Below are positions 45,601 through 52,668 of a stretch of DNA of 64,000 bases, in pieces. The DNA lies in contig JADJFV010000033.1 in assembly GCA_016708435.1 (NCBI GenBank), forward strand, positions 383,182 through 447,181. Direction: 5' to 3'. The notes beneath the pieces were generated by a model. It saw only the letters and a program-made list of their open reading frames with translations. It did not search any database and was not told the origin of the DNA. A program made the translations under genes and the position numbers. Each line of letters opens with the position of its first letter. Within the stretch, counting starts at the first letter, position 1. This stretch comes from Leptospiraceae bacterium. GTDB taxonomy: Bacteria > Spirochaetota > Leptospiria > Leptospirales > Leptospiraceae.

Positions 45601-47849
45601 TTGAGTGAGGCTAATTCTATTCTTTCCTTTTGACTTTGTAAAAGGGAAATTCCAAAATTAAGTTGATTGACGAGAGAAAAAATATTATCTTCTTTTTCTT
45701 CTTGGGACATTCTACTTTCAAGAAGTCTACCTATTTGGAAATGAGTTTTTGCACGTTCCATTTCTGGAATGAGAGAGTAACAGGCCTGTTGAACTCTATC
45801 ATGTGCAAATTTATATTCTGGAATTCTTTCTTCAATACTATTTTCGGAAGAAGGAATAAAGTCTGAATCCGAAATACTACCAATTAGAATAATAAAATTT
45901 TCCATGATTGCTGGATGTAGGTAATGAAGAGTATCCTCAATAGAATATCCTGCAACAAGCCCGACTGTCTTTAGATCAAACTGGTTTCCTATGCAAGCGG
46001 ATAATCTCAATATATCTTGCGTATTCATAGCTAATAGCTGAATTTTCCCGGTCATGAATTCTACTACATTATCAGTAAAACCTCTTTTTTCGATTTTTCC
46101 TATATCCCAAGTCCAAATTCTGTTTTTATCATCGAAATATATTAGTTTTTCTTGCGCTAGAGATTTTAAAAATTCATTCAGAAAGAATGGATTTCCGGCT
46201 GTTTTTAGAAAGACTAATTTGGCAAGAGAAGTTACATCTATAATCGGCAAATTTAAAGTATCCCCTATGAGTTCAGTAACGTTCTCTAGACTGAGAGGGG
46301 AAAGAGAAATATAATTTAGAATAGCACCAGCACCTGCAATTTCTTCGAGGGTAATGGATAATGGAGATGTTACGGATACCTCGTTGTCTCGATAAGCGCC
46401 AATTAAAAACAATCCGGGAGAAGGATGACTCATTAGCAGATGCATGAGTCGTAGGGAAGCCCCATCCGCCCATTGAAGATCATCTAGAAAAATAACAAGA
46501 GGATGTTCCGGTTTTGTGAATACTTTAATGAATGTCTGGAACACTAGATTGAAGCGATTCTGTGATTCGTTTACTCCAAGTTCGGCTAATGGCGGTTGTT
46601 CGCCAATGATGATTTCAATGTCAGGAATTACATCTACGATTACTTGCGCATTTTCGCCGAGAGATATTATTAGCTTTTGTTTCCAATCTTCCAATTGTTG
46701 CTGGCTTTCGGATAATAGCTGTTTGACTAGGTCTTGAAATATGTTTACGAATGCTTTATAGGGAATGTTTCGATTGTATTGATCAAACTTTCCGGAAATG
46801 AAGTATCCTCGCCTTTCCGTGATGGGTCTATGTATTTCGTTGACTAATGCAGATTTGCCTATACCGGAATATCCTGCAATCAGAAGCATTTCGCTTTTGT
46901 CGGACACAACACGATCAAATGCATCGAGTAAAACTTCCAATTCTTTTTCTCTACCGTAAAGTTTTTGCGGAATCTGAAATTTGCTAGAAGTATCTTTTGT
47001 TCCAAGCTCAGTAAAAGAAGGGATATAATTCTCTATGCCAGAACTGATAATAGCAAGATCATATTGTATGCCGCTACTACTCAAGTATCTGTCTTCAGAA
47101 GTCTTAGAAATCAATTTCATAACTAAATCGGAAAGAGGAATTGGAATGGAAGGGTCAATTTCACAAGGAGGAATTGCATGTCTAGCAATATGGGAATGAA
47201 CCAATTCCATTGAGTCACTGTAGTCAAATGGTAATTTGCCGGTAAGAAATTCATAGAAGGTAATACCGAGAGAATAAAAATCAGTTCTGTAATCAATCGT
47301 TCGATTCATTCTACCCGTTTGTTCAGGAGAAATATAAGATAGAGTTCCTTCTAGAACATTTACATTTTCCAACATAACATTTTCTATGGCATAGGTAGTA
47401 GAAATTTCAAAGTCGATTAGTTTTAGAACTTCTGTATTTTGATTGTAAATAAAATTGGAAGGATTTATATCTTTGTGAATGATATTATTTTTGTGAACAT
47501 CTTTAATTGCACTTACCGTTAGAGCTGCAATTTTAAAAAATTCGGCTAATCTGAATTTGCCTCTGCGATATTCTTTTAGAGATATAGCGTCAATATCCTC
47601 CATAGCAATTGCTAATCGGTTTTCTTGTTTTTCTAAGCTATAGACTTTTATAATATAAGGAGAATCTATTTGAGAAAGAATGTTAAATTCATGATTTAGC
47701 TTTGCGATTACAGCAGGAGAGGGAAATTCACTTTTGATTAGTTTTAGAATTGCTTTAGTGCCGTTCTTCTTGTGAACTGCTTTCTGTATTTCTACAAAAT
47801 TGGTTTCATAGATTTTTGTTTGAACTTCATAATTTCCAAATTCTTGCAT
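42612..47849 (-). CDS. Giant Ser/Thr kinase-AAA ATPase-GAF-PP2C signalling protein
   Basis: 1745 residues. A Ser/Thr kinase domain (about 1-270) has HKDINPSNFIYN, DFEIST where kinases have DFG, and GTLSYISPEQTGRMNR. An AAA_16/STAND-type ATPase follows: Walker A IAGYSGIGKSALVNE near 325 and Walker B LVIFLDDLQWAD near 455. A long helical TPR-like middle leads to a GAF domain (about 1365-1510) and a SpoIIE phosphatase (about 1535-1745) with GDVSGHGVTAGLLMM, LLFTDGITE and DDTTFM. Kinase and phosphatase are thus in one chain. It starts the operon with HATPase and STAS genes, which suggests it controls the STAS phosphorylation state. DFE for DFG and HKD for HRD may mean changed kinase activity. Confidence 0.88.
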   Translation of the reverse strand: MQEFGNYEVQTKIYETNFVEIQKAVHKKNGTKAILKLIKSEFPSPAVIAKLNHEFNILSQIDSPYIIKVYSLEKQENRLAIAMEDIDAISLKEYRRGKFRLAEFFKIAALTVSAIKDVHKNNIIHKDINPSNFIYNQNTEVLKLIDFEISTTYAIENVMLENVNVLEGTLSYISPEQTGRMNRTIDYRTDFYSLGITFYEFLTGKLPFDYSDSMELVHSHIARHAIPPCEIDPSIPIPLSDLVMKLISKTSEDRYLSSSGIQYDLAIISSGIENYIPSFTELGTKDTSSKFQIPQKLYGREKELEVLLDAFDRVVSDKSEMLLIAGYSGIGKSALVNEIHRPITERRGYFISGKFDQYNRNIPYKAFVNIFQDLVKQLLSESQQQLEDWKQKLIISLGENAQVIVDVIPDIEIIIGEQPPLAELGVNESQNRFNLVFQTFIKVFTKPEHPLVIFLDDLQWADGASLRLMHLLMSHPSPGLFLIGAYRDNEVSVTSPLSITLEEIAGAGAILNYISLSPLSLENVTELIGDTLNLPIIDVTSLAKLVFLKTAGNPFFLNEFLKSLAQEKLIYFDDKNRIWTWDIGKIEKRGFTDNVVEFMTGKIQLLAMNTQDILRLSACIGNQFDLKTVGLVAGYSIEDTLHYLHPAIMENFIILIGSISDSDFIPSSENSIEERIPEYKFAHDRVQQACYSLIPEMERAKTHFQIGRLLESRMSQEEKEDNIFSLVNQLNFGISLLQSQKERIELASLNLIASRKARASSAYQATIDYAKNGIALLGANGWKDNYQMNLAFHDLGSEVASLVGNFDLMNEWMQDLLNNASNSLDQVPIYFVKIQALASQNRLPEAIATGKHILSKLDIHFPERPTPENYLEGMKEINFLLGDRKIEELFSLPKMKDPEILSIMNIGACLIPSCYNSGSPLFPLLIILLVNLSIQFGNSQISAFSYATYGILLNNILHDIPSMDEFRHVAYRLVLEPENKIMRSATHITIGLFLLHRRFHLHETIPILQDGYQVGLETGALEFVGYNGYSLCLNSFWLGDPLPALKTKFLAYRDKLREVNQLTAANYCSIFLNAALEISGKEDHIGTDFLVSRQKTVEEAKASDDRTRLFYFFIHELFVHYLFEDYTIAEEDAMQAREYLTAGGGTVGEVNLYFYDSLLILSGLALHDANNRDLPFTDSKEWKRMEKNQSQLEYWASYAPMNYSHKWNLVEAEKHRVLGEKQSAQDFYDQAMELAKISNYTQEEAIANELYAKFWLQLGKKEFAQVHLKKAYYLFSNWGAKGKLGLLAKKYPFLSTKTNENDLDYFSGKKNISKKTTESTTKMEANLSLDFVSILKASQIISGEIILSNLLGSLMKVLAENAGAEIGFLLLEENEKLFIETSWNADENKINFDRKELREDSELLSSSIVNFVNRTKQELVIEDVTKEGKLKDSYIRKNKPKSVLCIPLLSKGKIVGIVYLENNLTSGAFTKDRIEVIKILSSQAAISIENASLYSNLESITKEKTRITTEMEIAKDIQTSLLPISPTLSGFDVATYMLTADLVGGDYFDVIQTEGREWFVIGDVSGHGVTAGLLMMMTQTAIHTILNSLETKDPALLLSKVNQVISSNIQKMKLKKYMTLTLFLKEANGSIYYSGMHQDLLLYVAKKKTVEIIETNGSWIGYYDLHNEFQVDHINMESGDVLLLFTDGITESTNIDGYMYEINGLVKILKEKGSESVEVIKQSILKSLEDFKTEDDTTFMICKRK

Positions 47850-47937
47850 ATTGCGCCATTAAAAAGGTATAAAATAAATTAGAAAGAAAAGAAAGGAATT
47901 TTACAAGCAATTATTAGGAGAAAAAATAAAAACGAAA

Positions 47938-49056
47938 TCAGTCAATGTTTACAAGCTCTGTTCCTTTATAATAATGAGTCAGAATATCACGATAGTCGTA
48001 ATTTTTTTCAGCCATGCCCTTACTGCCCCATTGACTCATTCCTACACCATGACCAAAGCCCTGTCCTTTGATTTTAAAAAAATCGTCTTCGAATTGAATT
48101 TCAAATAGGAGAGACCGCATAACTGTTTGTCCAACGGCTCTTCTAAATTCGACTGCATTCATGAGCGCAGTTTTTTCTTTGCCTTCTATTTCTAGTGTCT
48201 TAGCTCTACCCGATGGCGTGTATTCAGATATTTTAATTCCCTTGATTTCTTCTAGCTCGAGGGATTTTAATTTCTCTTGCAGTTGAGTGCGGCTAAGAGT
48301 AATTTTCCACTCAAAATTAGTAGCTTCTTTGCAGTGAGGAGATTCTACTGCGACTAGATAGGTTAATCCAGTGTAGCCCCAGACATGTTCGGGTGATTCC
48401 GTTTTGCCACCACTATTGCTATGATAAAAAGTCCTTGCTGGTTTATTTTGGTAAATCAAAATTTCTCCCGTTGTATCTCGGACTGCTTGGTTAGACCTGA
48501 CAGTCTCCCGCTTGATTCCTCCATAGACTTGAGATTGAGTGGTAGATTCTACATGATAGGTGCTATTCGGAGCGGATAATATAGAATCGACCGCATAAGT
48601 TCTAGCTGCGACTGCCTGAGCTTTGAGAGCTTCCGTATGCCAGCTAGAAGGCATTTCCGCAGGAACAACTCCCATAAGATAGTCTTCCATTTGAACTTTA
48701 TTTACAAATATAAATTTTCCAGTAGCGACCTCCGGGACTATTTCCAATTCACCATTATAAGAGAGATCTTTTAGAGTAAACACATTTGTGTCGAACGTAA
48801 TTTTTACTTTTTCTTTTGTCTCAGCAGGAAGGAATAAATAGTTGTAATCCACATCGAGGTTACTACTTGTTAGCTGTAAATGAATTTTTCCTTTTGATTT
48901 GATTTCGAGTGATGTGTCAAACTTTCCAATGTTTACTTTGATTGTCTTTAATAATTCTTTGTCAATCGGCTTCCATGATTTCTGAAAGAAAGAACTACAA
49001 GAAATATATAATAAAATAAATGCAAAGGCTAGTATGTAAGTAATAGATTTTATCAT
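47938..49056 (-). CDS. SpoIID/LytB-domain lipoprotein
   Basis: 372 residues with lipoprotein signal ILLYISC. The SpoIID domain is clear: MEDYLMGVVPAEMPSSW, ALKAQAVAARTYAV with the catalytic-type Glu just before, FYHSNSGGKTES, and the late GFGHGVGMSQWGSKGMAE. SpoIID of sporulators is a lytic transglycosylase acting on denuded glycan; in non-sporulating bacteria this domain probably trims the cell wall too. Outer or inner membrane attachment is not decided by the sequence. Confidence 0.87.
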   Translation of the reverse strand: MIKSITYILAFAFILLYISCSSFFQKSWKPIDKELLKTIKVNIGKFDTSLEIKSKGKIHLQLTSSNLDVDYNYLFLPAETKEKVKITFDTNVFTLKDLSYNGELEIVPEVATGKFIFVNKVQMEDYLMGVVPAEMPSSWHTEALKAQAVAARTYAVDSILSAPNSTYHVESTTQSQVYGGIKRETVRSNQAVRDTTGEILIYQNKPARTFYHSNSGGKTESPEHVWGYTGLTYLVAVESPHCKEATNFEWKITLSRTQLQEKLKSLELEEIKGIKISEYTPSGRAKTLEIEGKEKTALMNAVEFRRAVGQTVMRSLLFEIQFEDDFFKIKGQGFGHGVGMSQWGSKGMAEKNYDYRDILTHYYKGTELVNID

Positions 49057-49093
49057 GGAGTTTAAATAATTTTTAATTTTGAATTCTCAATTA

Positions 49094-49115
49094 ATTCACC
49101 TTACACAATGTGAAT
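49094..49115. repeat. Imperfect 22-base palindrome, partner of 50828-50849
   Basis: ATTCAC and GTGAAT are the outer arms with a less regular centre. It aligns with the palindrome at 50828 and both are followed by GAGCAGCGTT/GACCAGCGTT. At the second position the pair is T-A here and C-G there, a compensatory change. It lies 38 bases before the SpoIID gene start. Confidence 0.5.
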
Positions 49116-49262
49116 GAGCAGCGTTGACTAATGGTGCGCTCTTAATTCAAAATTCATAATTCAACATTCTTAATTAATAACATTATCGGGAAATTGTCAA
49201 TGGGAATTTAATTTTAAGATTTGTATATGCTTGCGATAAGTTGACGTTTTATCAAGTAGGGG

Positions 49263-49348
49263 TCAGGAAGGGCTTCCCCTATGCCCGTCGGATAACTTCC
49301 GGTTGCCCCTCGAACCCCAAGGAAGAGTATAAGAGAAGCCCTTCCTGA
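49263..49348. repeat. Long inverted repeat (14-bp perfect arms)
   Basis: TCAGGAAGGGCTTC (49263-49276) and GAAGCCCTTCCTGA (49335-49348) are perfectly complementary. Between them are C-rich blocks and a smaller CGG...CCGG hairpin. It lies 51 bases past the stop of the atypical cyclase gene. It could be a terminator or a small structured RNA; no clear T tract is present on either strand. Confidence 0.6.
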
Positions 49349-49399
49349 GTGGTAGTATGTATATCGTTATCTTATCGGAAGGTTATAGCATTCTTATTG

Positions 49400-50803
49400 T
49401 TATGACTCAGCTCGGTAAATAAAAAGACAATCGGCTGCACCTTCTTTTACTTGCATGGAGCAAATAGAATCTTGGATGACAAAGGAGCCTAAATGTTCTC
49501 GATTCAAGTAGAGTTTGACTTTATGCGTTAAGGTATCGAGTAGATTATCTAGAACATAATAATCTTTCATATCTTCCGAAAGTTTCTCCAGACGTTTTTT
49601 GAAGACTATGTTCGGCAAAGCTTTTGAATATTCTACAATGTCATTGCAGATTAAATCCAATTTATTATTTTCGGTTGAATTCAAATATTCGATGCTTGTG
49701 TTTAGATTTAGTAACAATCCACCTCGAAAATTAGAGATTGAATCTGCTACATCATCTACTTTTTTTTCTAACCTTGAGGCTACGTTTACATCTTTTCCGA
49801 AGACAGTGTATTCTCGCAAGTCAAGAGCACCGGTAAATCCTTCTTCGACTTCGGCGACATTCATTCCGATTCGAGTGCGAATTTTGATTGGTTCTGAATT
49901 CTCATGAATTTTGATTTCACTAATGGCTAATATTCCAATTGCCGCTTGTAACATTCTGAATAAATCATTCTCAATATTTTCGGACAAAGAAAAGATTGCC
50001 ATAAATGCGTCACCAGCGGTTTGCACGACGTAACCCCCATGCAGTTTAATATGAGCAGAGGCTAAGTGTTGGTATTTCTTGATTAATAGTCTTGTGGACT
50101 CTGCTTCATCAGAAGATGCAAATTGATTTACCAATTGTCCGAAGCCTTTTAGATCACTGAATAGAACTCCAATTCTTTTTTGTGCTTGCAAATGCTTTGG
50201 CTCAAGTGGGGGATAATCATCCTTTGCCCATAATCTATTCTTAATGAATAATTGTAAAATATGACTCGGCTCATATCTATCATGCATAACCTCTGATCTA
50301 CTTGCAAGTTTTTCAATTAGATTTTTTGGGATTAGCTCAATTGTTTTTAGACCAATGATTCGGCTTAGGTCTGGCATTTCAGTGATTACATAAAAGAAAT
50401 TATGGTAGTAGGTGATTTCTCCGACTGTCTTCGATTCTTCGATGAAGCCAATCGTATCTTTTAATAGATTTCCTTTTGTGACTGTAGTTCCAAATATTTT
50501 TCCGAATTCTGTTGAGGCTAGGTTTTTACAATACTCCTCGGATAGATCTTTTTCAAATCGTGAAATGTGTTCTTTGATTTGAGTTTGTTCAATATCTCCT
50601 GAATTATAAATGCCATCTGTTTCTTCGATTGGGATTTGTATATCGTCTATCGTTGTGATTCTAGCACTGAAAAAATTTATATCAGACCAAATCTTGGAAG
50701 ATTTATAAAAAATATAATAGGTTTCATTTATATCGGTATCCTTAATTTTTAAAATTAAGTTTAGCCGCGCCATAATTCTTGTAATACAACGGTGATTATC
50801 CAC
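49400..50803 (-). CDS. Class III cyclase-like protein with altered substrate residues
   Basis: 467 residues from GTG 50803, 6 bases after GGAG; TTG 50815 and ATG 50773 are alternatives. Residues 1 to about 200 match no domain I know and have no membrane segment. The cyclase domain (about 220-400) keeps both metal Asps (VLFSDLKGFGQL, TAGDAFMAIF) and the Asn/Arg pair (VNVASRLE). Compared with the cyclase at 36.5 kb, KMEYTVIGDAVN is LREYTVFGKDVN: the adenine-selecting Lys is Leu and the Asp is Lys. Substrate could be changed or catalysis lost. It lies downstream of the CYTH gene, separated by 180 bases holding a palindrome. Confidence 0.8.
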   Translation of the reverse strand: MDNHRCITRIMARLNLILKIKDTDINETYYIFYKSSKIWSDINFFSARITTIDDIQIPIEETDGIYNSGDIEQTQIKEHISRFEKDLSEEYCKNLASTEFGKIFGTTVTKGNLLKDTIGFIEESKTVGEITYYHNFFYVITEMPDLSRIIGLKTIELIPKNLIEKLASRSEVMHDRYEPSHILQLFIKNRLWAKDDYPPLEPKHLQAQKRIGVLFSDLKGFGQLVNQFASSDEAESTRLLIKKYQHLASAHIKLHGGYVVQTAGDAFMAIFSLSENIENDLFRMLQAAIGILAISEIKIHENSEPIKIRTRIGMNVAEVEEGFTGALDLREYTVFGKDVNVASRLEKKVDDVADSISNFRGGLLLNLNTSIEYLNSTENNKLDLICNDIVEYSKALPNIVFKKRLEKLSEDMKDYYVLDNLLDTLTHKVKLYLNREHLGSFVIQDSICSMQVKEGAADCLFIYRAES

Positions 50804-50827
50804 TTTTTTCTCCAATCTTTTTAATTA

Positions 50828-50849
50828 ACTCACCTTGCGCAAGGTGAGT
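50828..50849. promoter_or_regulatory. Perfect 22-base palindrome before atypical cyclase
   Basis: Centre CACCTTGCGCAAGGTG, extended by ACT/AGT on the two sides to 22 bases with no mismatch, 13 bases or more from the cyclase start on the reverse strand. It could be an operator or an RNA hairpin; a partner with one compensatory change lies at 49094-49115. Confidence 0.55.
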
Positions 50850-50889
50850 GACCAGCGTTCCCAGCGCTGAATGTGGGGTTACACCTAAC

Positions 50890-50945
50890 GGTGGGTTCGC
50901 TGCCGCGGGCAGTTAGTTTCATTGCTTTATTAGATTTATCTAATA
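50890..50945. repeat. Dispersed repeat fragment related to 21280-21376
   Basis: CTAACGGTGGGTTCG, GCGGGCAGTTAG and TATTAGatttatCTAATA (50928-50945) occur in the same order as related pieces at 21280-21376. Copies are diverged and differ in length. Confidence 0.45.
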
Positions 50946-50996
50946 TTCTTATCCCCACTAAAAATTCCATTGTTTTATTCATTTGTATAAGATGAC

Positions 50997-52463
50997 TTAA
51001 TTCATTGTTGCTTTTTTTAGGATCATCTTATACATAGTGTCTTTTCTGTTGGTTGTTATACCGCAACAAGGACTTTTGATATTCATTTTTGTTAGATCAT
51101 ATCGTTTGTCTTCTAGGTTTCGAAGGTTCTTATACGCAACGGAATAAATTTCTTCTACGTGAATGTCTAAAAGCTCTGGAGGCATTTCAGAAGAAAAATT
51201 ATAGAATGTTACATCACGGACAGTTTTCGCAAGACCTCTGCCGTCTATCGTTGCATTTTTATTTCCAATGCTAAAATTCAATTGGATTTTATTGTAAAAT
51301 TCTTTGTCACCTGCAATATCGAGCAAACTCAATGTTTGCTTCTCTAGAAAGTTTTCCATTTGTTTAATGATTCTTTCTCCTTGTTTCAAATCATTGGTTG
51401 CTTTGAATTGAAATAAAAGCATGATTTCACTTTCCGGTAAAAGAATTTTCCATAAATGAAAACCATCATTGTCTTTGTTCATTTTTTTTAAGAGAGTTTG
51501 GATGTATACAGAGGCAAACTTAATTATTTTAGCTCTACCTTCTAGAAATGCTTCCTTTCCTGCTTTGCCTTGTAGTTTAAAATCAGGATGAGGATAATAA
51601 GAAGCAATGCTTGGAACAAAAAAATAATTTCCCGGATCTGCGGCTAATTGTGCCTTGACTATATCAGCTAAATGGTTTGCCCCGTTTGTCCAATCTATAA
51701 TATTTGTGGAATCATTGAAGTTTGATTTTTGCACATGCTCAAGAACTCGCCTGAATTTCGGAAGTATGATTCTATTCTTTATGAAGTCAAAATCTTGGTT
51801 CGTATAATCACGAATAACCTCAACAAAGTAATCTAGAATTTTATCCGTTATTTTATCGAAAGAGCTAAATCCTTCTGATTTATTCTTAGAATTACGGGCT
51901 TCAATTTCTAATTCGTAGAGGGTAACATTGTTTGGAATAGAAATGCAATCAATTGCTATCTCGCAAATTTCTTGATTATCAATGAATGCAGAAAAACGAC
52001 TCGTATCCACAGTGAAGCGGCAGAGTTCTTTCATAAGTGAGCCATCTATGTCTGCAAAAATTCCTGCCTTCACGACTGCTTCGTGTGTTTTTATCGAATC
52101 CACTGAGGATGAGGCAAAGATTGCTTCTCCTTCAGTGAGCGTTAACTTGTAATTATTCTCTACTCTACCTGTTAGAGAAGGATTCTCAAAACCGTATTCA
52201 GGTTTTTTGAAGGTGATAAAAAAATCATTCTCTCTTTTGCGAACGCTGAATTGTGCTTTTTTATTTAATAAATCCAAGGCGGGCGTATCAAAATAAATAT
52301 AAGGTCTAGTCTTCTTACTCTTTGCAGTGAATCGAATTTTCTGATTGGACTGAATGGATAATTCTTTGAAAGATTCATTGTTTAAAACTTTATAAATCTG
52401 TTCGGTTAAAATATATTTGTATTCGTATTCTTTTTGTATACCTTCGCTAGAAGCTTCATTCAC
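50997..52463 (-). CDS. CYTH-domain protein with novel C-terminal half
   Basis: 488 residues from GTG 52463. The N-terminal half (about 8-235) is a CYTH/triphosphate-tunnel domain: ExExK at Glu12, Glu14 and Lys16 (KEYEYKYIL), YIYFDTPALDLLNKK, VRKRENDFFITFKKP, and YELEIEA late. CYTH enzymes hydrolyse triphosphates or make cAMP (class IV cyclases). Residues about 240-488 match nothing I know; they are soluble, with IKSPCCG near the end. The gene is divergent from the STAND-like gene across about 205 bases and precedes the atypical cyclase, so the three may act together. Confidence 0.78.
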   Translation of the reverse strand: MNEASSEGIQKEYEYKYILTEQIYKVLNNESFKELSIQSNQKIRFTAKSKKTRPYIYFDTPALDLLNKKAQFSVRKRENDFFITFKKPEYGFENPSLTGRVENNYKLTLTEGEAIFASSSVDSIKTHEAVVKAGIFADIDGSLMKELCRFTVDTSRFSAFIDNQEICEIAIDCISIPNNVTLYELEIEARNSKNKSEGFSSFDKITDKILDYFVEVIRDYTNQDFDFIKNRIILPKFRRVLEHVQKSNFNDSTNIIDWTNGANHLADIVKAQLAADPGNYFFVPSIASYYPHPDFKLQGKAGKEAFLEGRAKIIKFASVYIQTLLKKMNKDNDGFHLWKILLPESEIMLLFQFKATNDLKQGERIIKQMENFLEKQTLSLLDIAGDKEFYNKIQLNFSIGNKNATIDGRGLAKTVRDVTFYNFSSEMPPELLDIHVEEIYSVAYKNLRNLEDKRYDLTKMNIKSPCCGITTNRKDTMYKMILKKATMN

Positions 52464-52668
52464 TAATTCAATAATTTCGGATATATATTCTCCGCGTCAT
52501 CCATCCAGATGAATTTTAGTTTTTTTATTAAACGTCTCTTTGTTGTATTTATTTTTACTCAAATTTTGCAAAACCATTTTTTTTACATACCATTTTATTG
52601 TTTCTTGACTTGAAACACTATAGCTTTTCAGCTACGAAGAGAACTCTGTTTTATTGGGAAAAAAAGAG

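Larger units (their letters stand above)
49057..49399. other. Intergenic gap with two structured elements
   Basis: No gene in these 343 bases. It holds a foldback with TTTTGAATT (49077-49085) and AATTCAAAA (49144-49152) around an imperfect 22-base palindrome (49094-49115), and the long inverted repeat at 49263-49348. Confidence 0.5.
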
